Positions 53,942 to 64,000 of a DNA stretch of 64,000 nucleotides are shown here, piece after piece. Positions within the stretch are counted from its first letter, which is position 1, and the number at the start of each line of letters is the position of its first letter. This DNA comes from Mytilus trossulus. Taxonomy: Eukaryota; Mollusca; Bivalvia; Mytilida; Mytilidae. The notes below the pieces were generated by a model, which ran no database searches, was not told the origin of the DNA, and was given only the letters and a program-made list of their open reading frames with translations. A program made the position numbers and the translations under genes. The stretch is from the NCBI RefSeq assembly GCF_036588685.1, contig NC_086375.1:49422955-49486954 (forward strand), written 5' to 3'.

Positions 53942-55636
53942 TTTATACGACCACAGAGGTTGAACCCTGAACGGTTGGGGCAAGAATGGACACAACATTC
54001 AAGGTGGATTCAGCTCTAAATTTGGATTGTGATTAAATAGTTGACACAGCATAGGTTTCTGACACAGAATGAATGTGTTCTAATGAACTTAAAATTTTTA
54101 TTTTCTCTTAGAGCAATTCACTATGCTGTTGAATATTAATCCTCTCAAAAAAATGTTTGAAGAAATTTTCTTTTTATTTATGAAATTTTAAATGAGAAAA
54201 ATTGAATCTTTTTTTTTAATCACATCCCCCTTTCCCTTATTCCAAAACTAATCTCAATTAAAATTTCTAATGGAGTTTGCAACAATAACTACTCATTTAA
54301 ATACATCATAAAATATTAAGATGTAAAAAAAACTGCTTGTTATCACTGAAAGGTAAAGATTATTTTAATTTATCAGTTGGTAGTTAAAAGTGAATATACA
54401 TTGTATATTGTATAGAACAAAGATTTAAGTTGATTCTGGACAAAGAAAGATAACTCCAATTAAAAAAAATTCTTGCTATTAAAAAATTTGCTATTTCACA
54501 ATATTGTGCAATTAGATTTTTCTTGACATTGCACAATACTGTGCAATTGAAAAGACTTGCTATTGCACAATACTTAATATAATAATTTTAGATCCTGATT
54601 TGGACCAACTTGAAAACTGGGCCCATAATCAAAAATCTAAGTACATGTTTGGATTCAGCATATCAAAGAACCCCAAGATTTCAATTTTTGTTAAAATCAA
54701 ACTAAAGTTTAATTTTGGACCCTTTGGACTTCAATGTAGACCAATTTGAAAACAGGACCAAAAATGAAGAATCTACATACACAGTTAGATTTGGCATATC
54801 AAAGAACCCCATTTATTCAATTTTTGATGAAATCAAACAAAGTTTAATTTTGGACCAACTTGAAAACTGGGCCAATAATCAAGAATCTAAGTACATTTTT
54901 AGATTCAGCATATCAAAGAACCCAACCCATTCATTTTTTGTCAAAATCAAACTAAGTTTAATTTTGGACCCTTTGGACCTTAATGTAGACCAATTTGAAA
55001 ACGGGACCAAAAGTTAAGAATCTACATACACAGTTAGATTCGGCATATCAAAGAACCCCAATTATTCAATTTTGATGAAATCAAACAAAGTTTAATTTTG
55101 GCCCCTTTGGGCCCCTTATTCTGTTGGGACCAAAACTCCCAAAATCAATACCAACCTTCCTTTTATGGTCATAAACCTTGTGTTTAAATTTCATAGATTT
55201 CTATTTCCTTATACTAACGTTATGGGGCGAAAACCAAGAAAAATGCTTATTTGGGTCCCTTTTTTGGCCCCTAATTCCTAAACTGTTGGGACATAAACTC
55301 CCGAATCAATACCAACCTTCCTTTTGTGGTCATAAACATTGTGTTTAAATTGCATTGATTTCTTTTTACTTTAACTAAAGTTATTGTGCAAAAACCAAGA
55401 ATAATGCTTATTTGGGCCCTTTTTTGGCCCCTAATTCCTAAACTGATGAAACCAAAACTCCCAAAATCAATCACAACCTTTCTTTTGTGGTCATAAACCT
55501 TGTATCAAAATTTCATAGATTTCTATTCACGTTTACTAAAGTTAGAGTGCGAAAACTAAAAGTATCCGGACGACGACGACGCCAACGTGATAGCAATATA
55601 CAACGAAATTTTTTTCAAATTTTGCGGTCGTATAAA
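53942..55636. mobile_element. TIR-bounded element made largely of tandem repeats
   Basis: The left end TTTATACGACCACA (53942-53955) and the right end TGCGGTCGTATAAA (55623-55636) are inverted with 13 of 14 matches. Inside, alternating units (ACCAACTTGAAAACTGGGCC and ACCAATTTGAAAACAGGACC types) repeat with a period of about 127 bp, or about 253 bp as pairs (54601, 54731, 54854, 54985). A second array of about 163-bp units (AATCAATACCAACCTTCC) runs at 55147, 55310 and 55472. A GACGACGACGAC stretch precedes the right end. Non-coding. Confidence 0.8.
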
Positions 55637-56334
55637 AATCAATGCAGCATTGAAAGATTCAAATTTGAATTATGAACTACACCAGATTTCTCAAATGTTT
55701 ATATATACATTTGTATATCACAGATACTGTGTTTTATAAGCTTATGTTACCATCTAATTGTCAATGGGAAAGCACCTTTCATTGATGTTCTTCATCTTGA
55801 CAGACACTAGAATGTTTTTGTTAGGAAGAACTGGCCACATCATGCAGCAGGGGAAAAAATCCCAGTATTCTTTGAGATTCATTGAACCAGGCTAATTTAT
55901 AAACAAATTGTTTTCAGTAAGAAGTTATTTATATTATAATGATTATCGTGCTAAAACAACCATTTTGAAAATAATGTCATTAGTTGTGTAAGAAAAGCTA
56001 TATACATGTATCATGACACCTTTGCAAAGACACAATACATCATAAAATACAGGAAAACTTGACTAAGGAAATTTAGATTGAACAGGGCAATTGAAACATT
56101 TCTACTATTTCAAAGCCACATTTTATCATAAATGAAGTACAATGAGGCACTTTTTTATCATAAGAAATTGTTTCTGAAAAATTCTCTCCAGACATTGGGA
56201 TGTATTCTTCTGATTTTCGACACCATTAAAGACGGAAGGTATTCATCATTTGCAAACCAAAAGAAAGAATATGATTAATGGAAATGAGACAACAGTCTGA
56301 AGAAATAGGTAGTTTGTTAAATCTAAATCTTTGC
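55637..56334. other. Intergenic, no gene recognised
   Basis: AT-rich spacer between two tandem-repeat elements. No supported feature. Confidence 0.4.
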
Positions 56335-57745
56335 CTTTTAATAACCGGATTTTTGTGACAAAAATGTCGGTTATTGATTTGGGGATGTACGGCGACCGGG
56401 TGGGCGGCAATCAAATTTTGTCCGTGCATTAACTCATGAACCATTCAACCAAAGCTTTTAAAATTTTAATATGTTGTTACTGACAACTAAATGAAGGTCA
56501 AGTTCAATAATGGCGATTTTGACTTTTACCGTTCAGGAGTTATGGTTCTTGAAAGATTGAAAAATGGTGTTTCCAGTCGTGTCCGTGCATTTACGCATGA
56601 ACTTTTCTACCAAAGCTTCCCAAATTTTAATATGTTGTTACTGATGACAAAATGGAGGTCAAGTTCAATAATGACGATTTTGACTTTTACCGTTCAGGAG
56701 TTATGGTTCTTGAAAGATTGAAAAATGGAGTTTCCAGTCGTGTCCGTGCATTTACGCATGCACTGTTCTACCAAAGCTTCCCAAATTTTAATATGTTGTT
56801 ACTGATTACAAAATGGAGGTCAGGTTCAATAATGACCATTTTGACTTTTACCGTTCAGGAGTTATGGTTCTTGAAAGATTGAAAAATGGTGTTTCCAGTC
56901 GTGTTCGTGCATTTTCTCATGAACCATTCAAACAAAGCTTTTGAAATGTTTATGTGTTGTTACTGATGACAAAATAGAGGTCAAGTTCAATAATGACGAT
57001 TTTGACTTTTACCGTTCAGGAGTTATGGTTCTTGAAAGATTGAAAAATGGTGTTTCCAGTCGTGTCCGTGCATTTACGCATGAACTTTTCTACCAAAGCT
57101 TCCCAAATTTTAATATGTTGTTACTGATGACAAAATGGAGGTCAAGTTCAATAATGACGATTTTGACTTTTACCGTTCAGGAGTTATGGTTCTTGAAAGA
57201 TTGAAAAATGGAGTTTCCAGTCGTGTCCGTGCATTTACGCATGCACTGTTCTACCAAAGCTTCCCAAATTTTAATATGTTGTTACTGATTACAAAATGGA
57301 GGTCAGGTTCAATAATGACCATTTTGACTTTTACCGTTCAGGAGTTATGGTTCTTGAAAGATTGAAAAATGGTGTTTCCAGTCGTGTTCGTGCATTTTCT
57401 CATGAACCATTCAAACAAAGCTTTTGAAATGTTTATGTGTTGTTACTGATGACAAAATAGAGGTCAAGTTCAATAATGACGATTTTGACTTTTACCGTTC
57501 AGGAGTTATGGTTCTTGAAAGATTGTAAAATGGTGTTTCCATTCACGTTGTTGCATTTACTCATGAATCATTCAATCTAAGCTTTTCAAATTTTAATATG
57601 TTGATACTGATGACAAAATAGAGGTCAAATATGATATTGACAATTTTCACTTTCACCATTCATCAGTAATGGTTCTTGTGATATTGCCAGGACACAAATA
57701 AATGTTAGTAAATCCGGTTTACTGTCGTTGTGACAGCCTCTTGTT
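56335..57745 (+). repeat. 161-bp tandem array with a 483-bp higher-order unit
   Basis: GGTCAAGTTCAATAATG-type starts lie at 56496, 56657, 56818, 56979, 57140, 57301 and 57462, with a decayed one near 57623: steps of exactly 161. Monomers 2-4 and 5-7 form a 483-bp duplication; about 520 bp from 56516 are identical to the sequence 483 bp downstream. Each monomer has TTTTACCGTTCAGGAGTTAT and CGTGTCCGTGCATTTACGC. Flanks (AACCGGATTTTTGTGAC at 56342; AAATCCGGTTTACTGTCG at 57710) may be the ends of a larger element. The recurring open frames inside are products of the repetition. Confidence 0.92.
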
Positions 57746-57798
57746 AAACTATCAATAAATAGTGTTTCTCGTTTTGTTTATATAGATCAGACCGTTGG

Positions 57799-57978
57799 TT
57801 TTCCCGTTTGAATGGTTTTACACTAGTAATTTTGGGGCCCTTTATAGCTTGTTGTTCGGTGTGAGCCAAGGCTCCGTGTTGAAGGCCGTACTTTAACCTA
57901 TAATGGTTTAATTTTTAAATTGTTATTTGGATGGAGAGTTGTCTCATTGGCACTCACACCACATCTTCCTATATCTAT
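57799..57978 (+). repeat. SINE-like repeat, identical to 32800-32979
   Basis: 180 bp identical by eye to the copy 25 kb to the left, including GTGTGAGCCAAGGCTCCGTG and TTGAAGGCCGTACTTTAACC. Recent mobility is implied. Confidence 0.9.
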
Positions 57979-58139
57979 TTATATGATGACCTCAAACAGA
58001 TTTTCATATAGTTTTAATGAGGTAATTTTTCAAGTTAAAATATCTTGAAATGAAGTTGCTTCATTACCTCACCAGAAACTAGTTTGTTGCTTTGTCGTCG
58101 CTGGGAGCTTCCAGACTAAGACAGCAACCATTTGATTTT

Positions 58140-58400
58140 CGGGGTGGGCTATGGTTTTTTTTGGAAAAAAAGTTTGTTTCCAGTTTTTGGAGAAAAAAAT
58201 AATTTGTTTTTCATTCTGAGAAAAAAAAATGTTTGTTTCACCCTCAGCTGCCAATGTAATGGTAAAATTGAAAAGAAAAAAATTGTTTTCTACTTGTTGC
58301 GAAAAAAATAGATTATTATAGATTTTTTTTTTTACCATTTTGTATTCTAGATCGAATGGATGAAGGTTTTCTTGGCTACTTTTTCTAAAAAAGAACATGG
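58140..58400. repeat. Purine/pyrimidine-biased low-complexity repeat
   Basis: Repeating TTTGTTTCCAGTTTTTGGAG / GAAAAAAATAATTTGTTTT blocks. The minus-strand open frame through it (F/K/N-rich) is a by-product. Confidence 0.6.
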
Positions 58401-60043
58401 TTGTTCGCCCTTATCCTTCCTACCAAGAAAATAGTTGCCTGCTATACATCTTTTACTGTCTTGATTTAAACAAACAAAATCTTAACAGAAAGACATGAAG
58501 ACTATTATATAAAGAACATCTGACACTTCAATTTCTCTTTGCCGAAATAAAAGAAAATGTCAACCTACCTACCCAATGTCTCTACCTTTTGGCAAACCAA
58601 AAAAAAATTGTATGTGTGGTCTTATCTAGCATCAGTAAAAGTCCACTACAAATTTTGAAATGCTTTGACATATTAATTCTGAAAAGCGCATTGGATAACG
58701 AAATTTGTTTTATTTAACGTACAGAAATTATGTTGTCATGACAGTATAAACACAATATAACCAGGATAAAATATGAATGAAAGTAAGCAGAGGATAGTTT
58801 GTTTTTCAGTATCAAATATCCAATCGGTCGTTTTAACTGCTAGTTCGACATTCAGATTTACGGCGTCAAAAGAAATAAAAAAAAAAAGGATTTTCACAAG
58901 GATTAATTTTGAAAATTGATAAAATTGATATAAATAAAAGAGATGCAAGTTATCATTTTGTGAACCCTACAGATTAAATAGTACGTTCACGTTGTCCTAA
59001 CATATAAACTCGTATATAGTTTATCTGTCGTTATCAACCAAATAAATCAAAAGTACTACACGAGCACTCACTCTACAAAATTAATTATATGTATTAAAAT
59101 CTTGAGAAACATGAAAAATATATAGACTGACTTTAAAAAGCTATGATTGACAAAAACTAACCAAAAAACCTACATCTCTAGTCTAGCATAATGGTCGCTA
59201 TACAGAATATTTCTATAATAAAATACAGGAACATTTTTTCAATCAATTTGTGAATGATGAATCAAAGATGAATGGCAGGTTCCTTATTCATCAATAATCT
59301 ATCATTATGTTGACCATACTGTCAAATTAATTTCTCGTCAATTTTCTCCAGTATGTACGGATGGCAGTAAAGTTTTAGAATTCGTTAATAAATTATCAGG
59401 GCATCAGAAAATATAAACATTGGCTTTGTCTTCCTAATTGTCCAGTCTTCGTGAAATGTAGCCTAGAGAGATGCTAGGAAAAACGTTAGTATTTTTACCA
59501 TCTTGAATGAAAACTGGAAATTTCAGCCGTTAGTATTGACCGACTATCTGTGTATTGCTTATAGTACAGTGGCAATTATTTCACGCATATCCAGTATAAA
59601 TAGAAAAGTCAAAATGTTTTACTCATTTATTTTATGAAAACTATATGATAACAATCAAATATTTTTGTTTTGTTTCGGATTGCGATCTATTTATGTCCTT
59701 TCTGTTGGCAGCTCTGTAAAACAATATATTCTTGGTGTCAAATCTAATATGAAGGGTTCCGTTCAATTTTGTGGATATGTCTTGCAACTGCAAACTAATT
59801 TAGATGTGTATAATACCAAAAGGCGGCTTGTATAAGGAAAGAAGATACTATTTTGAGTTACTTGATGCATATGCCACCTGAACAAAACAAAACATTAGCA
59901 ATGTAGAAAATTTTATTGATATATAAATGTCTACATAAAATTGCGAAAATTAAGTCCATCAGCCATCTTGCTCTACGGAAGCTGTAGATTTCTACTAACT
60001 TTGATTTTGGTTGCTGTAATAATTCTGGATGTCTTGAAGCAGA
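58401..60043. other. Intergenic, no gene recognised
   Basis: AT-rich sequence downstream of the last exon of the minus-strand membrane-protein gene. No supported feature. Confidence 0.4.
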
Positions 60044-62599
60044 TCATTGACGGGGCGAGTTTGAAATTGTCTGAAATTAAAGAAACATTTTTTAATTTTA
60101 TAAAGAGACAAAATTTAACAATACATAAAATCAATATACAAGCAGATATTTTATCGCTTGAGAATTGCAAAATCTTATTTATCACATTGATAATAGTTTT
60201 ATCCCTCATTAACATATTGTCGTGATCAGATGAAATGTAAATAAACTATACTTACTTTCTGTAATGTCTGTTTCTGAAGTATGGTTGGACGCTTTTTCTG
60301 TAATGCAGAGACCATTCTGCTATCTAGAAGATACAAAAGTATGTGATCAATTTTTTTCAATGATTTTTTCAATTCTGATATATTTAGTGGATTTGTTCGT
60401 CTGTTTCAAATTGCCGATTAAAATTAACATATTTTGTTTTCTTTTATTTGGAAAAAGACAACATACCACTGTGACCATTTTTATACTAAACTAATGACTC
60501 CGACATAGATCACTTTACTAAGTTATAGTGATTTTTTTGTATAAATCTTATGCAGGGACACTATAAGCAAACATCTTACATCCGAGATCGTTGGGTAATG
60601 GAACCACAAAGGATCTTAAAAAAATAGTAGCTAAACCCATCATCGTTCTACTTTTTAGAAGGAATTTTTAAGTAAAACTGTAAAATTTGTAGAATTAAAA
60701 TGTATTCAAAACGTTTCTTATGTCATTGTTGATAGGTTTGTTGTTGAACACCTAATTAGCATAATGTGTTCATGTTTATAGATTTCCATGAAGATCGTAC
60801 ATACCTTATTTGATATGCACAGATCATAAATTCTGCAAAGAATATCCAACAATTCCTCGTTTCCAAGACGTTTATTTCTGACAACAACTTCTGTAACGCT
60901 CTCTGGTGAAATGTCAAATGGTACCACATCATTATGTAACAGCCGTGTCAACTTGTTGAATGTTAACGAGTCTGGTGTATATTGAATTGCCAGATTATCT
61001 TTATCTCTTTCAAGCCCAGCAAGCAATGTTTCGGTGTATCTTTCTATAGCAGCATGATTTTTAACGAATGGAGGTAAATAAGAATGTTGACGGTAAAGTT
61101 TGTCAAAAGTAGGATCATCTTGAACAACATCACTTCTTGTATAGTTTGTGGGTTCTTCGCTTCTTGTGTAGTTTGTCGGTTCATCGTTTCTTGTATAGTT
61201 TGTCGTATCTTCGTTTCTTGTATAGTTAATCGGTTCATGGTTTCTTGTATAATTTGTCGGCTCTTCTGGTTCTTCCTCTATTTCACCGGAGCCATCAGAC
61301 TCTATCTCGTCTGGGACCAGTGGAGGAGGTAAACTCTCACGCCAACAGTAAAAACTTGTAAGTTCAGCTTCATTCTCAAAATTTCTAAGTTCGTTGCCCG
61401 ACAGATTTAAAATCTTTATTACTTTAAGTGTTGGCCGTTCAGGTTTTGGTTCTTGTATCTGCAAAAAATGCATAAAAATGGTAAAATACAAGGAAGTTTT
61501 CTCGAATGCTTTTTTTCAAATTCAAATCCAGTTTAATTTTGAGTCGAAAAGTTGAATACCTATAAAATGTTAGCTCGGTTTTCACTTCTCATACATAATA
61601 GATCACAAAATTATTATAAAATAAAACACGTTTACAGTTTAGAGTAAAAAAACTACTAGTTTGTAAAGATTGAATTCTTGTTACACCATACAACGCCAAT
61701 ATTATTCCAATAAAAATACTCTCCGCAATAGTTAACTTATATGTTTTATGGTTCCCTAAATTCGACTCACACGTGCCATTGGTTGTTCTGAAGTACTTTT
61801 TTTTTAAATCCATCCGCATCAATTTCAATTTTCCTGAAAACCCATATACGGATTAGAGGCCATGGGGATGTAAGACATGTCCACAAGTTCTATGACTGCT
61901 GTGGTAATTTTAGAGCCATACTTTCAATATAGTTATTATGTGTTTTATTTTACAACTGAATTATCTTGATAAGTTTAGTTTCTAAATGTCAGACATCCGT
62001 CAAATTAACCCTCTTTTTAAAATTAACGAATTTATGCTTATAATCCTAAGTATGATACATACCATTGAAAGATTTTGATCTGTATTTTTTTCTTCAGTCG
62101 GCTCGTCTTCAATTTCTGGAACTAGAAAATCAACAAATTGAACAATTTATAACAGTATAACCTGACCCAATCATGCAAGTGCATACCTTATTCAGTTGAT
62201 ATATTTCTCTTTTCTTTTTATATATTTAAAAAAAAATCTATTAAATAAAATATACAAAACATTTTTTTAAGATAAAAACATATTTTCATTTATGCCTTGA
62301 AAAGCGTCGCGTCTAATGGCAAAAATAATTTTCTATATAAACAACAAAAAATACTTACTGTTGGCTTTCGGCAACTTGTCCAAAATATATCTAAAACACA
62401 GTACAGTCATGAAAGCAGCTGTTGATAGTCCTAACGCTGTCGCCGTATATTCGATGTAGTCGTCTGCTGTTAGCTTCGATTCCAGATTAAAGTCTGAGTA
62501 GGATGCATCGAGTATAGTCGACAGTGTAGTATTACCAAGATCTGTTCTGTGTCCAATTCTAGTCAAGAAACGATGGACTTGATCCAGTAGGAAATCCAT
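60044..62599 (-). CDS. Unrecognised single-pass membrane protein with 9-residue repeats (about 340 aa)
   Basis: Exons on the minus strand: 62599-62359 (ATG, GTAAGT), 62121-62063 (TAG acceptor, GTATGT), 61458-60805 (CAG, GTATGT), 60297-60256 (CAG, GTAAGT) and 60070-60044 (CAG, TGA). All five join in frame; the last two small exons are less certain. A hydrophobic segment at 52-68 (TATALGLSTAAFMTVLC) with basic FRYILDKLPK after it predicts one membrane span with the C-terminus cytosolic. Residues 142-165 are acidic/Pro-rich. Residues 166-210 are five 9-residue repeats (EPTNYTRNH type; DNA 61129-61263). A folded helical region (about 211-318) ends with LLDILCRIYDLC, then a basic tail. I recognise no family. 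A second ATG (62638) lies upstream, but a CTTCTTCTCAG acceptor between the two makes it intronic or UTR. Confidence 0.7.
61129..61263 (-). repeat. Five coding 27-bp tandem repeats
   Basis: Encodes five 9-residue units with invariant NYTR (Asn at residues 169, 178, 187, 196 and 205). No frame loss, so the repeats expand in whole codons. Confidence 0.9.
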
Positions 62600-64000
62600 T
62601 ACTATATGTCTGAGAAGAAGCAAACACAAATTATACACTGCCTTTGAGTTTGCAAGACGTTGCCAGTGTACTATAATCCTTTGCGATAACTATGACGTTA
62701 TGCCTATTGTGACTGTGATAAGGGAGGTAAATTTCGGATGTTGCTTGAAGGATTTTATTTACAGATTCAAAAAATGATATAAACAATAATATTATAATTT
62801 CCTGAAAGTCACCATTGTTTGCACGAATTTTCACTTTTCAATGTTTACAGAATCGTAAAATCTCAACCAAACCATAATTTTGCACAAAAAAGCGCTAGTT
62901 TCGCAACGTTGCTAATGATAAAAATTCGCAGAAATCACTAACGTGGCAAAATGGTATCGTCTCGTCGAAAGTACACCCAAATACAAAGGATTACGGACAT
63001 GGGCAAATAAAGACTGTTTAATTTTATATTCCCAATAAATTCTAATATAGCAATGTATTCATAGAACTTTTTTTCATGTACGGCAGGAAAAAAAATGCAG
63101 GGAATGGGATCTTAAGCATTAAAAACATAGGTTTTCTTTTGTCTAGCTAAAATGAGTACTTGGACCCCCTTTTCAACTTTTGAAATCGACTATCTCAGTA
63201 CTACTTCAAGAATGTTGTATCGATATGGGAAAAAAAACCCAGATCAACGGCAGAATTTTTCTATATCCATTTGCATTGTCAAGAAAGGTATCGACGACTT
63301 TTTATTACCGGCAATATATATGTATGATTTCACAAACATTTCGAATGCAGCAATTATTGAAGGAAAACACAAAAAGGACAATTGATTGTTGATTGTTTAC
63401 AACAACAAAAAAACGGGTGAAAGGTATAGAAAAATAAAAGTTTGTGCTTATATATGAGAAAAAATTTCAAACTAAACATCTCCAAAAAGAATTCATGAAG
63501 GTACATATTCTTTGCACATTCCAATAGTGCGAAAAATTAACTATATGTTAAAAATGTTAAGAAATAATCAATAATGATCTTTTTTTTTTTTATCGTTCGT
63601 CCATGGAGTTCTCCTGTCGTCAGGTTTGCTTATTACAAGTATCATTGCCGTTCTAATTTAGCGATCTGGTTTCTTCCCTGTTACTGGAATCTTTACGTTA
63701 CACAAGTTTTACAGTTTTTCACAATGAAAATTCCCGTGTCATAAATTAGAACATTCTTGAAGTACTACATATTTGACTCTCTAAGTGTGCACTGTTTTTA
63801 TCGGCGATATGCAACTATATATATATATATACTTTCAACCTTAGATTTCAGTCAATCTTGCTCAGCGAAATATTGGTATGTTTATAAATGCATTTTATTT
63901 ATTTATTTTGTATCAATTTGCGGATGTAAAGTCAATATGCAATCCAATTTAATAAATTACAAGCATAAGCAAAAATAATAAGGGCAGGGGGAGGGGATTT
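62600..64000. other. Upstream flank of the minus-strand gene and right edge
   Basis: The 5' region of the membrane-protein gene, with simple T tract near 63580 and a TA microsatellite near 63815-63830. No additional gene supported. Confidence 0.4.

Noticed and set aside
56491..57365. Recurring open frames of about 76 residues in the 161-bp array as a protein-repeat gene
   Set aside because: The monomer length is not a multiple of three, so frames cannot run through; the similarity is simply that of the DNA repeat.
58069..58398. 109-residue minus-strand F/K/N-rich frame
   Set aside because: It coincides with a low-complexity poly-T/GAAAAAA repeat; no domain or start context.
59941..60225. 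94-residue plus-strand hydrophobic frame as a membrane protein
   Set aside because: It overlaps the last exon of the minus-strand gene in antisense; begins with TTG, has no promoter or splice context and AT-rich DNA produces such frames often.
62631..62834. Alternative start/exon of the minus-strand membrane protein
   Set aside because: A splice-acceptor-like CTTCTTCTCAG lies between this region and the chosen ATG, and the frame has no link to it.

Overview
The window looks like nuclear DNA of a bivalve mollusc, most likely a mussel (Mytilus or a close relative). It is AT-rich, its genes are split by GT-AG introns, and RAD51 and a Rho-type GTPase are spread over several kilobases. Intergenic and intronic DNA is packed with dispersed short repeats of the kind I associate with mussel genomes, LINE and Penelope-like remnants, and many non-autonomous DNA transposons. 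The species call is inference. I saw no bacterial-style operon, rRNA, convincing tRNA or CRISPR array.

Host genes, left to right: (1) 0.3-4.9 kb, minus strand, the last four coding exons of an unrecognised gene. (2) 25.8-28.8 kb, plus strand, a complete four-exon Rho/Rac-like GTPase that carries replacements at both positions equivalent to Rac1 Gly12 and Gln61. (3) 31.5-34.7 kb, minus strand, a complete three-exon 105-residue secreted protein with two antistasin-like six-cysteine modules. (4) 43.0-52.6 kb, plus strand, a complete nine-coding-exon RAD51 recombinase of 341 residues. (5) 60.0-62.6 kb, minus strand, a five-exon predicted membrane protein with five exact 9-residue repeats. Exon joins were read by eye; the codon phase is conserved across every join.

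Mobile DNA dominates the rest. At 17.5-22.6 kb is a nearly complete tyrosine-recombinase retrotransposon with Ngaro/PAT-type split direct repeats (A1-ORFs-B1-A2-B2). Its two 267-bp A copies are identical, so it is young. At about 7.9-12.5 kb an intact 1124-codon single-exon ORF joins a DDE-transposase-like core to an OTU-like domain and a C-terminal beta-rich module, and copies of a GTCC...GTTAC motif lie on both sides. At 39.3-41.8 kb a LINE fragment holds two nested elements whose target duplications can be read directly: TAA for a GGCC-ended MITE and TCAGTC for a CAGGCCTC-ended element. Inside RAD51, intron 1 hosts a 2.4-kb element with perfect 25-bp terminal inverted repeats and seven exact copies of a 17-bp partly palindromic motif. 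Intron 3 hosts a second element with a 6-bp duplication.

Right of RAD51 are a tRNA-like SINE, a TIR-bounded element built of tandem repeats (53.9-55.6 kb), and a 161-bp tandem array organised as a 483-bp duplication (56.3-57.7 kb). The best candidates for new biology are the DDE+OTU element, the motif-bearing RAD51 intron element and the doubly substituted Rho GTPase.
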